From positions 46,708,268 through 46,772,267 of the forward strand of contig CM043944.1 of assembly GCA_014529385.2 (NCBI GenBank): a stretch of DNA of 64,000 nucleotides. The letters are read 5' to 3'. This document shows positions 31,761 through 43,200 of the stretch, in pieces (the first letter of the stretch is position 1; each line of letters begins with the position of its first letter). The position numbers and the translations under genes were made by a program. The stretch is from Adiantum capillus-veneris. Lineage: Eukaryota; Streptophyta; Polypodiopsida; Polypodiales; Pteridaceae. Under the pieces are notes generated by a model, which searched no databases, was not told the DNA's origin, and saw only the letters and a list, made by a program, of their open reading frames with translations.

Positions 31761-34099
31761 GCTTCTTGTGTTCAGGTAAAGTAATTGAAAAACTATTGTA
31801 AATTTCCTGGTTGAAAATGAAGTACCTGGTTGTAATTACATTAGACCTTGATTTTCACGGTCAAAATTTAGGATATAAAGGAAAATGTGGTTTTTACTAA
31901 GGCTAAACGAGAGTCAAGTGATGACAAAAATATATATGTGGAGCATATGGAAGTACCTCTTAAAGTAAAGACCACACCTTCAAAAACATAATGATTTTGT
32001 TTAGTCTCTAATACCTTTGGACTCCCACTTGACGGACATACGTTCACTACTGGAAAATGCAGGACCTTGAGAATCTTCTCTAAGGCGTGTTTTAACAAGA
32101 GAAGTGCTCTAGGGAAAAAATCCCCAACTTCAGGAGATTGAAATTGGGGGAAGGAAAGCTGCAAAATCTTCGTCCAATATTGGCTTGTTCCCTTGTGGTG
32201 CAGCACACAGGCTTTGCGCCCAGCTTGCACTATCCTCAATGCAAAAAGGAGGCAGCAGAGTATGAAGGATAGTGACCCGCCAATAAACAGACAGCGACGG
32301 GCAGGGTGAGAACCTGGGTACTAGCAAATGAGATTACTCCACATAAGCTAGTGCTCTCCACTTGACCAACCGGTTTTGTAGGTAAATTGGGGGGGGGGGG
32401 GGGGCGGGGTCATGATTTTTTAAAGGGGGTGTCCCGTTATTGGGGGCTTTATCCTGCCTTTGAGATGCATTGCAAGGGCTGGCATCATATAGTTCGATCA
32501 AAGCCACTATTGTCTAATGAAGCTTTTACGAAAGCTTCGCCAGTACAACTACATATCGGTCGCAGAGCTTTGTATCCATCAATTCGACAATTTAGGCAGT
32601 CTTATAAAATTAATATGCTGAATAATTATGCTCTCTTTCTTTCTTCAAATACAGAAGATGTTGTTAATGATTTACTCTTGAAGTTTGTCTTCACGGTTAA
32701 TTGCAGTAGTAAGTTTTTGCTCAGAACTTGTTGCATGTCTAGCCCTTCTGCATTTGTTTTGTTGTGGTTAGATATGTTTGTTCTTGAAATGCAGCTCTAT
32801 GTGCAGGTTCTTCAACCTCAGGGGAAGCTGATTATTATGCGCTTTGCTGCAAAAATACAGGGTTCATGGCTCCAGAGGCTTTGCCTGGCAGTCACAGCAT
32901 CGACAGCTGATTTGTCTCTGATGTAAAAAAGTCAGTGTTCGTCTTATTTCGTCTAGACATGCGGACCCACAGTTGTTCAAGGAAGGTAGAAATGGCATAG
33001 CGTAGTCAAAGACACTACATAGTCCAACGGTCAGTTTTTACGTAACTTCTGAAAAGAATGGACGATTGATGGTTCGGGGGTTTTTTCCAACCAACTCGTG
33101 GAAGAGACTGTTGCTCCAAGCGTAGCTAGAAGTTTATGTCGCACATTGAATGCAAGTACACGGCAGGGTTGCTATGCGCAATGTAAAATAATGAAGAGAA
33201 GGATAATCCCTTTTCTGGCTAGTGTGTTTTTAGGTTCCTCTGGGATAAGTTGGGCAAGGGTGGTGATTGGAGGGTGTGAGGAGCTATTCTTCTTCTGTCA
33301 GTTGTTTGAGAGAACATGCAGATCGGAAGCAGGGAACTTTGCCCTCTCTCTCTCTCTCTCTCTCTCATGCTATAATTCCCTTTTTTTATTTTCTAGATTT
33401 CTTTATTATGGAGTATCAAGTTGAAAGGTTGGTGAACGTTTTGAATTGTTGCAAAGGACAGCTCTTTTGCTGGCTTGGGAAAGTTGTGTGTTCTAAGGTG
33501 GAGCTATTCAGCGACTTGTTGGGGAAGTTCATGTAATACTCAAGAAAAATCATTTTTTTAAACTTGATGTTAAAAGGTCAATTGCTAGCTCAAAGGGACT
33601 AAAATGTTCCAAGTTTTGACATTGAAATTTTAGGGCCATTGAAATTGGACTTGGATTTCTGTCTTTGAAAAGACAAATTTACTCCAAAATTGGGAGATGT
33701 CAGTACTTAAGTTAGTTTGTTTGGATAATCAAAGCATGCTTTGTTCGATTGTACTGAGTGCAACTCTTTCAAAGCATTGCTCTTCTGAAATCTTGAGAAA
33801 ACAAATAAGTGATTAGGAAGCCTCAACATCAAACAACCATGAGCAAATTTCTCGAGACCCTCCTCTTGCACATTGCACAATGTCTTTTGCCTCGACCAGA
33901 GGCTATGCCAACCGCAACCCCCATAATACCAACTTGGTGGTCTGTTTTTTTTGTTGCCTCACATCTTCTTCTCAGCTTTGCTCATCTCTTTAGGTAGTTC
34001 TGTGTATTCAGCAACTTAGATTAATCGAAGTATCCACCTTGTTTGTTGCTTCTGATTGAGAGATCTACAGGCTCCCTTAGGTAGTCTCCTCCTCACCTA
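31761..34099. other. Downstream flank of host gene 1, no gene recognised
   Basis: This presumably includes the 3' UTR of host gene 1. There is a G-run at 32390-32404 and a (CT)n tract at 33343-33366. Short open frames exist (for example 32387-32926) but match nothing I know and lack coding character. Confidence 0.45.
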
Positions 34100-34950
34100 C
34101 AGCTTCTGATAAGAAATTGGCAGCATAGTATGGCTTCCCATGTATCATGTATTTTGACCCCGAACTGTCATAAAAAAATCATCTGTTGGGCGAGTCTCTT
34201 CTTTTTAGCAACCTTGTTTATCAAAGAAAGAAGGTTGATTGACCCACACGTAAATGAACCTCTTATGTTTAAATGTGTAGTGGCACTAAACACCATTCCC
34301 ACTCTTCTCTTTCTATAGTAAAATTGAGCTCCACTTGTAGTATAGTTCTACCATCACAAGAGCCGATGTAGCTCCAATTGCTATGTCTTAAGTATCTGCA
34401 TCAACATCGAAAGTAACTTTTCAGGTATAGTGTCTAGTTAGACCATCATTGGCTTGCTAATGGCTACAAATTCAAGTTGATAAGAGTCTGAACAAACTTG
34501 ATACCCTTTTATATAAGTGTATAGCCATCTTTATACAGTTTTTAGAGACCACATACTCTTACAATTGGTCTTTCCATACCGGAAGATATCTTTAATGATT
34601 TCAAATAAATCCTCCTCTGCATGTTGAAGGCATCTCCAAGATTGCAGTTTTTATCTTCAATTGAGTAGATAACTATATCTACAAAATTTCCATGGAATTT
34701 ATGCAATAATTCAACAAATACCTCCATCGTGCCCCATTGAAGGGTGGTTGTTATGTTGCATAGACCAAATGGCATAAGTAGGGGATACCCATTTTGTAAA
34801 TTCCATCTATGAAGAATCTTTTGAAGATGTGAGGGAAATTCATTGTAAGAAGTGAGAATTGAAAGGTTTCCACAATTGCAGTTTGCATGAGGCAAGAATG
34901 GAGGCAATTGGGAGATACAATGGGGGAGTGATCTAGCTTGGTGCACACAT
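34100..34950 (-). pseudogene. Decayed Ty3/gypsy RT and RNase H fragment
   Basis: On the - strand 34600-34850 reads YPLLMPFGLCNITTTLQW and FVDIVIYS. These are decayed versions of the gypsy RT blocks MPFGL.NAPATFQ and F.DDI.VYS. Further down, near 34400, TFDVDAD suggests the RNase H start. The active-site DD is lost. No LTRs are found. Confidence 0.6.
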
Positions 34951-35053
34951 GTCTGCCTTCTGCTACCCTGCTTTTGGCGCCCTAGTGCTCTTCATCTACC
35001 CCTCTTTTTCGATTCAAAGTGTTCTTTCCTTCCCTCTGAATGAGGTCGGAAGC

Positions 35054-35060
<7 letters not shown>

Positions 35061-35114
<54 letters not shown>
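35061..35114 (+). repeat. (CT)n microsatellite
   Basis: An uninterrupted run of 27 CT units between low-complexity flanks. Confidence 0.95.
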
Positions 35115-35119
<5 letters not shown>

Positions 35120-36249
35120 ACCCAGCAATGAGGCGGGCATTCTCTCATAGGAATGGTAAGCTTGTGCGGCAAAGAGTTGCAGAAGCTCAAAAAAGGCAGC
35201 AGCAAGAGAAGGGGGGCAGGTTGAGAGTCAGAGGAGAGAAAGGTAGGCAGACTGGGGAGAGGGAATCGAAGAGGCGAGCCAAGCTGCTCAAGGAGGGGGG
35301 AGGCGATTGTGATGGCCATGCTCGTGCAGGGTTTTGGGAGGAGGGTATATTCCAATGTATTGATTTTTTTAAAAAGTAGAGCCAATAGTTTTTTAAAAAA
35401 AACTAGATACATGCAAGTATCTCATAGTAAGAAATGTAGTCTTTATTCTATTGTTTGGAGCGATCCTCAAATAATTAAACCATTGTATTCATCTAGGAAA
35501 ATTGTACATTTGATGACCTGTTACCTCATCCAATAGCCTGCTGGTGATAGGTAGAAAAAAAGGATATTTGATTGGGTAGTGAAGTTTCTGAAGTCATTGC
35601 AAACAGTGTATTACTATTCTTCAGTATTGCCCCAATTAGAAACTACCACTCATACTATTATCCATTTCAATAAAACCTTGCATGAAGAAGGTTGTAATCT
35701 CTTCAGCTTTCTTTACATGGTTGGATTCACTTTGTACATATCAAATTTTATCATCTCTAGCATCATAGTTAAGTGACATCTAGTGCATATATACTTGTGG
35801 ATCAACCAACTCTTCCAAGTTAAAGTATGCGTGTACAAAAAAAATCATGATTTTAATCTCTTACGTTGGATTCTTGTTAAGCTTCCCCTTTCCAAGTTTC
35901 TTCTTCAAACGGAGATTCCACACTTTTACTTTTTGTCTCTATGCAATAACCAATTTTTAGTAACATTCTTTTCTATTTGCCATTACCTTTGCTTCCTTCT
36001 CTATGTGAGTACTAGTACCATAATCTTTAGTATGAACTTCACTCCATCGTTGGATTGATTGTTACTCTACATTGTTGGAATATTTTTCTTCATTGAATTA
36101 ACAAATTTTGTGTCAATTAAATCTTTTCATTAGCTCGTTGATTTTTTGTGATCCTTTAATGGGCTAATGAGCTAGCCTTCCCATCAAATTCATCAACATT
36201 GTTCCTTCATCGATCTTAGTGAAGTGATTTCAATATGGCTAATGTTGTT
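35115..36249. other. AT-rich intergenic sequence, nothing recognised
   Basis: No coding pattern, repeat or RNA gene was found beyond short chance frames. Confidence 0.4.
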
Positions 36250-37870
36250 AGTATACATGTAATGTCCACTTGCTAGTTTTGCCCATCACCATGTATGTTG
36301 CACGATTTGTAAGGTCCCCATATAAGGAGAAGCCATTAGTACACAAATATTTGGTGAATTCAAGCTTACATGTTGATGAGATCTTTATCTTTTATCGTGA
36401 ATGTTACAGAGCCACACCTTTAGATGTAGATGACTCAACAACGAGTGAGAGCTCAAGGTATATTACAAGGTGTGCCTTTTTATATTGTGAAATATCCTTT
36501 GCAATGTTCTTTGTAATGCTAAATATACAAAGAATGAAAAAAGATTATCAGACGTTGTTGGGTCGACCATGGCTTTGGCATGTTAAGATTTAAGTAAAAT
36601 TGGACAAAGCATGCTTTAGTCATATGAAGAGGATAAAGGAAGGTTTAGATCCCGTACTAACAAGTCAATTATGTTTGTGAGGAGACCCGCTCTATTGTTA
36701 TCGAGCCAGGGAATGTGATGGAATGTTTGGTGGATGAAGAAGAAGCCGAATTTTTAAAGGCAAATCATGATTTGATTTCAAATTCTACCAATATTGTATC
36801 AATTTGAAGAAGGATGTGGTGCCTACCAAGTAAGTTAGGTATTGTATGAATCTTTATTATGCCAAATAAGTAAAAGAGGAGCTGGATAAATTGTTGAAGG
36901 TGGAATTCATAGATCCAATTTAAAACACGGAGTGGATTTCCCTAATTGTTGTGGTCCTTAAAAAGAAAAAGAAGCTCCAATTATCGGAAGCTAAATGCGG
37001 CCATGATGCTAGATCTTTCGCTTTCATTTTTGGATTCCATCTTGGATGAAGTTGTAGGACAACATACGTACTCTTTTACGGATGGTTACAGTGGTTAGAA
37101 TCAAATGCGAGTGACAATTGAATATTAACCAAAGACGATACTAATAACTGCTTGGGAAGTATTTGCTTGTACATTAATATGGTTCGGATTGCGGAATGCA
37201 CCAAGCACTTTTCAAAAGGATATGCAACAAATATTTGGTCCATATTTGTTATATTTTATGTGGATTTTCTTTGATGATTTTTCTATTTTGGTAAAAAATC
37301 AAAGCACTTGCATCACCTCCAGCATTGTTTCGAAAAGTGTTGAGAAACCAGGTTAAGCATTAATTTGATGAAGTGTGTGTTTGTTGTGCCGAGTGAGATG
37401 TTATTGGGACACATCATTTCTAAAGAAGGAATTACGGTTGATCCCATCAAAACTGCGGCTATCATGTAAGCACCACCACACGATTCACGAAAAGTGACCT
37501 TAAGATTTCTCGGATAGGTGCGGTGGCATGGGTGGCACTTGTGATTTTTGGCACATATTGTGGTACCTTTAAATGTGTTAGCACTGCGGATAATTTTAAA
37601 TGGACTTCGAAATGCGACTCTACTTATCACCGCCTAAAAATGATGCTGCCCAGACACTAGTTCTCTTACCTCCATATTGGAAAAAGATTTCCATGTCTTT
37701 GTTGATTCTTCTGACAATGTGATTGACAGTGTATTGATGCAGGAAACAATTAATGGATGGTTTCGACTGGTCTACTATACTAGTAGACGGCTTTTGCAGG
37801 TGAGGCAATGAGTTAGACTTTTGCTTTTTCAACAAGAATTAGACTAGTGTGGCAATGAGTGGATATGCTC
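36250..37870 (+). pseudogene. Decayed Ty3/gypsy protease-RT-RNase H fragment
   Basis: In sense order: TLLGRPWLWHVK near 36560 is a protease-end motif. Then come EELDKLLKVEFID and VVLKKKKKL (RT blocks), FGLRNAPSTFQKDMQQIF near 37185-37230, a FFDDFSILVK active-site block near 37270, and LLGHIISKEGITVDP near 37400. RNase H remnants are near 37700. Frameshifts and stops are frequent and no LTR is visible. It is a different, older lineage than G1-G3. Confidence 0.7.
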
Positions 37871-38262
37871 ATTTAAAAAGGAGTTGTTACCCCGTTATGC
37901 CAACCAACCATGGTCGAGGCACCATCGTGCCTATACACACCATTTTGAATTGATCTATTGAATCACCGCAAAAAAAGACTTGCATGTTTGTGAAAATGAT
38001 GAGAAGTACCTTCCTCAATCTCTAAGAATCTTAGAAAAGCTATAACATGCTTTGAATACTCTATGAAAGATGCACACACAATCATGTGCTGATCCAAAGC
38101 TACTTCAATTGACTCCTTAAGCATAATGTCGTAGAAATTTGAAGCCTTAACACGTTACAAGATAGTAAAAAATCCTCAATAATATACCCCACAAAAGATT
38201 TGCATGCTTTCGATACAGGTCTCTCAACAAATGAAGAGTCTGGCAAAATTCTAACAAATCAA

Positions 38263-38415
38263 GAGTAGACATGAGCACACTAAAAGCTAATCGCAACAAA
38301 CAATTTTCTAGTGCTTATCATTGAAGGGTCTCACTATCTTATCATTGAGTAGACATGAGCATACTAAAAGCTAATCGTAACACACAATTTTCTAGTGCTT
38401 ATGATTGAAGGGTCT
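38263..38415 (+). repeat. Tandem duplication, 84-bp period
   Basis: GAGTAGACATGAGCA...CTAAAAGCTAATCG...TTTTCTAGTGCTTAT occurs at 38263 and again at 38347 with few differences. It is non-coding. Confidence 0.85.
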
Positions 38416-39762
38416 CGACGTCCTTGGATCCCATCATCATTAGTCACCTTGTTTTTTCCAAACATGTAGGGTGTGTTTTCATGAGATTTGGTACTTGCAT
38501 GCTTTGTTATTTGCTTACAATACTCACAAACAATTCTAACACTCCAGATTCAAAATCTGCCAATTCAAAGCGTTGTTACTTCCAGCCCAAGTAGGATTCC
38601 GTGCAAGCGCATATAAGCACTTTTTTTAGATTCATTTTTTTTTCATGAGCATTAATTGTATGCTCCTATTTGTGGCATCATCATTGCTTACTTTGCTATC
38701 ATGCAGATGTAGCTCTGCATCTTCCTCAATAGAAGGATCATCTTTGAAACGACATCTCTTCTTTTGTTTTCTAAAAAGGTGGATGTTGTTTTGTGAAATG
38801 AAGCATAGCCCACAATGTTCTTTGAGACATGGGAAAGTCTAAAAGGAAAAGCTGAACACACATGTCAAAATTTTAAACTTTAAGTACGAGAACGATTTGA
38901 GAACCAGACACAATACACAAAATCAATGCAATCTTTAAGTGACAAGGTTGTGGGGCACCGACACTATGAGGATTATGCACAATCAAAGACACTAAAAGCG
39001 TTTAGATTCTCGAGTGGAATGATTTCCCCAAGCCTTCAAGCTTTTGCCCTATGTAGACCTAAGGCTCAACCTTCAGAATGCATGATCAGAAACCTGAAGC
39101 TACACGATGATGTTTGTCAAGAAGGCACACCTTACAATAGCAAGCAAAAACCACAATACGTTTTTTTTCTCAAGCTAACATATATCAAATGTTTCTTTTC
39201 CATGAAGACATGTCACACCCTGCTATTTGTAAATAAGACAAGCAATAAATGTGTAATAATAAACTCATAATACAGATCATAAAGAACTTGCATTAACTTC
39301 TCAAAAAGAATTTTGTGAGGTAGATTCAAGAGAAGAAGAGGTAATCCGAGAGAATTTGCACCCTTAAAAACAACTCAGAAGTTTGTGGAATTCGTAAGGT
39401 TAATTTTGGAGTAGTAATAATTGTTCGTGAGAATCTGGATTCAAGGGCTGCATGCCCATCCCTTTTCAGGTCAGACATGCATTCTTTACACATCAAACGT
39501 ATGAAACTCTGCATGCCTGTCAAAAAGCCTACATAGCACATTGGTTGGAAACACCCTTTCATGTGAGCTGGTGACTCGTTGTCACCAGCTTACTCACCGC
39601 CCAACCTTGGGCGGCATGGGCTTCTGGCTGCCCGCTCTATGGTCCAATGCCCGTCCACCAATGCTTGCTGGCTTCCACGTCTACGTGCCCAAGCTTGGGC
39701 AAGCGATGTTTAAGCAGCCTAAGGATGTGTTATTGCGAGGATTGGTTTTGGAAAATTTTAGC
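38416..39762. other. Intergenic sequence, nothing recognised
   Basis: Only short frames without family resemblance. It precedes the inverted-repeat element upstream of MCM10. Confidence 0.4.
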
Positions 39763-40172
39763 GGGTATACTCCCGTCACTATATGGCACGGCCATATGGC
39801 TTAGAGGGGATCTAGGGCCTAAATTTGGCGGGGCGAGGCAGCTTTAATTTCAACCGTCGGATCATGCAGTGAACTTGGGATGAATTGAGGGTGAATTGGG
39901 GGCGGGTAAACTAGGGTGTGATCATGTGCCATGCCAACATGGACAATGACACGCGTTAGCGTGGTGGTAAGGCATTCGTGTGTCAACCGAGAGGTCTCGA
40001 GTTCGACCCACACCGCGTGAGACGAGTGAACTAGGAGTGAACACATGGCACCATTTTTGCCCCAAGTTCACCCTTAGTTCATCCCGAGTTCACCAAAGAT
40101 TGAACGGCTGGGATCAAAGCCGCTTCGCACCCTTCATTGACGGGTGTGTAAGATAGTGGCGAGGGTATACCT
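39763..40172. mobile_element. 410-bp inverted-repeat (MITE-like) element with tRNA-like core
   Basis: The left end GGGTATACTCCCGTCACTAT is matched in reverse complement by the right end at 40153-40172. Inner arms match too: 39836-39901 against about 40060-40135, for example GTGAACTTGGGATGAA against GTGAACTCGGGATGAA. The loop holds the tRNA-like sequence 39949-40020. No target duplication is evident. A TIR element or foldback that captured a tRNA-derived SINE head is the simplest reading. It ends 84 bp before the MCM10 start codon. Confidence 0.65.
39949..40020 (+). repeat. tRNA-like (SINE-type) Pol III promoter region
   Basis: Box A-like TTAGCGTGGTGGTAAGG at 39956-39972 and box B-like GAGTTCGACCC at 39999-40009 have tRNA spacing. 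The first seven bases, ACACGCG, pair at six of seven positions with CGCGTGA at 40014-40020, like an acceptor stem. The T-stem and anticodon stem do not pair well, so this is a tRNA-derived sequence and not a working tRNA gene. Confidence 0.6.
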
Positions 40173-40219
40173 CCTTTGAGCTCTCACCAATATACTCCCA
40201 AGTAGACGCTTTTGAAAGC

Positions 40220-40227
40220 TTCCCGCG
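40220..40227 (+). promoter_or_regulatory. E2F-like site upstream of MCM10
   Basis: TTCCCGCG, close to the E2F/DP consensus TTTCCCGC, lies about 30 bp before the ATG. Replication genes are commonly driven by E2F at the G1/S transition. The match is short and could be chance. Confidence 0.45.
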
Positions 40228-40255
40228 CTGCACATTCCTGTCTCTCGTGCGCGCA

Positions 40256-43200
40256 ATGGCGAGCGATGACGAGCTGGAGCTGCTTCTGGCCTTTCAAAGT
40301 GTTCCAGAAACCCCGCCATCTTCGCCCTCTCGCTCTGGTAAGCTTCTTTCTGATTAATCGCTCGCTTCTTAGCAACCCTCCCGCTTACCGTACTTGCACG
40401 TAGATACCACGTCTCCGGATAGCAGGGCTACTACTCCACTAGCTGTTCGATCGGCTCTTGCTGAAGTTTTTGGTGAGGCACTTTCCAATGTATTCATTCT
40501 CCTCTGACAAGTGCCTAGCTTTTTTGCAATTGCCTGTTTGGTCACTAGAAAACGAAGCATACTTGGTGTTTGCAGGATATGCGTCAGACGATGATGATCA
40601 CCATCAAAAAGCAAGCATGGAGGCTTTTCGGGAGGTGGTGAAGCTGCCTCCAAAAACTGCACCCCCATGCCCTCCCCAATATAGTTATCGCACAAGCGTT
40701 CCCAATTCTCACCCCCGTTTTCGCCCCCTTGATACGGCTAATCATATCGAAGTCGAGCTGCATTCAAGATTGAGAATCAGGTATTACTCTGTTATCATCC
40801 ACAAACTTTAGAATAAACCGTGTTGTAGTGCACTTGGTTGTAGATGAAGCTGCTGAACTATCTCATTGCTCGAAGGCATACATTGAATGCATGTCAAGCT
40901 TGAAAATGTTCCTGCATATAAATAGCAGTAGTCTATGTTCGTTCTTAAGGAGGATTCTGCAAATAGATAGTCTTACGAATAAAGGTTATAGTTAAACCAT
41001 TCTTATAAGGCATATATTGTTTAATGATCACAGAAATTCCTTAATCATAATAAACACAAATTGATACTACAGTAGTACATACCAGACAAATGCCTAACCT
41101 TGTGGAGGCAAAATTTAGAAGCATGGCAACTCAAGGAACAGAGTGCTCAAGGATTAAGCATCAGCGAAATAATCTGCCTTCCTCCTCAAGTGTTAATAGT
41201 TGAGATGGTCCACAATATTCTTTTATAACTGGATTGAAATTGCTCCTTAAACGGATATGCAAATCTTTTCACCCCACATTTTTGAGGTGTTTGAGACCAC
41301 GACTTTGGTCTTTTGCAAGTCCACCCAAAGATCACTATCTGTGCTCAAGGTTTCTAAGGATTGCAACTGTGTTGGGTGAGTTTGATTATTGATATAAGTG
41401 CAATATAAACTTCATATAACAATATAGATGTCAACATGTCAGGTGCAGGAAAGGGTACAAAGATTCTAAGTCTGATCTAGTACTTCGCACAAACACAAGG
41501 TTACTTTACTTTCACTTGAAAGAATTGAACACAATGAAAGAGGCACAGAGAGAAAAGAGAGACGACACCGCATGTCGACCCTCAAGGACCCCCTTGCTGT
41601 ATTGCCAAAGCAAGTACTTGCTTTAGATTACTTGCACAATGTTGATACAATGGCTAAATGTTGAAAGTTGATGTTGAATACTTCATGTGGATAAATTGCA
41701 AAACGTTGGTGTTTATCTGATGCAAAAATGCTAATGATGTTGGGGTGCTAGCGATGGAAACGCTAGTTGTTGAGGTGTTGTGGGGTTTGGATGCCCTTGC
41801 AGCTATTAGGTTTGATGTCCTATAAATTGAAGGCCAAGTGACTCTTTTGTAGGTTTTTTTGCCATTTGCCCTACCTCCTTTTTATAAATGTTGACTTAAG
41901 TGCCTGTTCATATGCCTTTATGTTTAACTGACTGTCCTCTGCAAGTGAGAGTATGCAACTATGACCCACTTGATCATGCACGTCCTTCCTTTAGGCTCAC
42001 AGACGCAAGGCTAGATCCTAAGCTAACTAAGACTGATGTTGACCTACAATAGTAGCTTGCCCACGTGCCTTAAGTCCAATGCGCATGTGACACAACACCC
42101 TAGCTAATGTAGTTCCTGTCCCTCCTCCCTCGATATATCTGAAAACCTCATCTATGTAAAGCCCAAAAAGCATTAGGAGAAGCAAATATCCTTGCTTTAC
42201 CCTAATGGTACATCTAACAAAATTGGATATACCCCAGTGGCTCGCACTTGAGACACCAATATCCTCCATCCCTCTCATCACTCATTGCATGTGACGTTGT
42301 AACAAAAGCTTTGCAGAGATCCACCAATCAATCATAGATCCCGTTTTCGTGTGTCCAACCCTCCTCAATTATTGCTCTCAAGGTAAAATGTGGCCCAAAG
42401 TTCTATATTCTTGGCTAAAGTCAGACCATTCGATCTAATGTCCTCAAACTTTGTTGAAATACATAAAGCTCTACTCTAAAGTAGAGCCATATATCTTGGC
42501 CAATAGATGAACAATCATGATGGTCCCGTAACTCTTGGGAGTAGTGGGTCTCCACTCTTAAGTAGTGGTATAATTGTATGATTTGATTGCACGCCAAAAG
42601 TCCTTAGTATAGAGCATATCAATCATTGTGGAGCTTAGTTGACACTTCTAGTAATAATATTGTAGAGGGACAAAGACACCCAAGTATCCCAGCCACAAGC
42701 AATGGAAATGCACGACTAAAGTAAAAATTCATACCTACGATTTTTGTGCTGTACGAAGATACGGTATGGAATCAACTTGTACGTATGTGCTTATGTGACT
42801 ACGCTAAATGTTGGGTGTTGCTCGTAGCACAAGCAATAGCATCGAGGCTTAAGAATGGTAGACCTAAACTTAAGAATGGTGCCTCTTAACTTCTTACAAG
42901 CAATAGCAGACTTATTACATCGAGGCTGCCCCGTGTTGATAGTCAAATGTCTTTTCATAAGACTCAAGTGTAGACTTGATTCACTGCTATGATAGCACTG
43001 ATTATCTTCACAGGTGATTGATGGATTTCATTTTCTTTAAGTCTATTGGTAGCTCACTATGATTTTCAAATAATTTCTTGGATTTTTCTTGCTATGCTGC
43101 AGAAACAGATTGGTTTCTCAAAGTTCCTTGAACAATCAGTTGTTGGATCTTCGTTTTGTGCCTCTGCAAGCTATCAAGTAATGTCCATCGCAACTGACAC

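Noticed and set aside
32780-32926. GFMAPEAL in one frame, like a protein kinase APE motif
   Set aside because: There are no other kinase motifs, no exon structure around it, and a different frame is open. Chance is more likely.
32387-32926. Open + strand frame of 179 codons downstream of host gene 1
   Set aside because: It begins in a poly-G run, has no family resemblance and no splice context. It looks like a chance frame.
36061-36120. TGTTGGAATATTT as an LTR start near the decayed gypsy fragment
   Set aside because: No matching second copy or primer site was found on either side.
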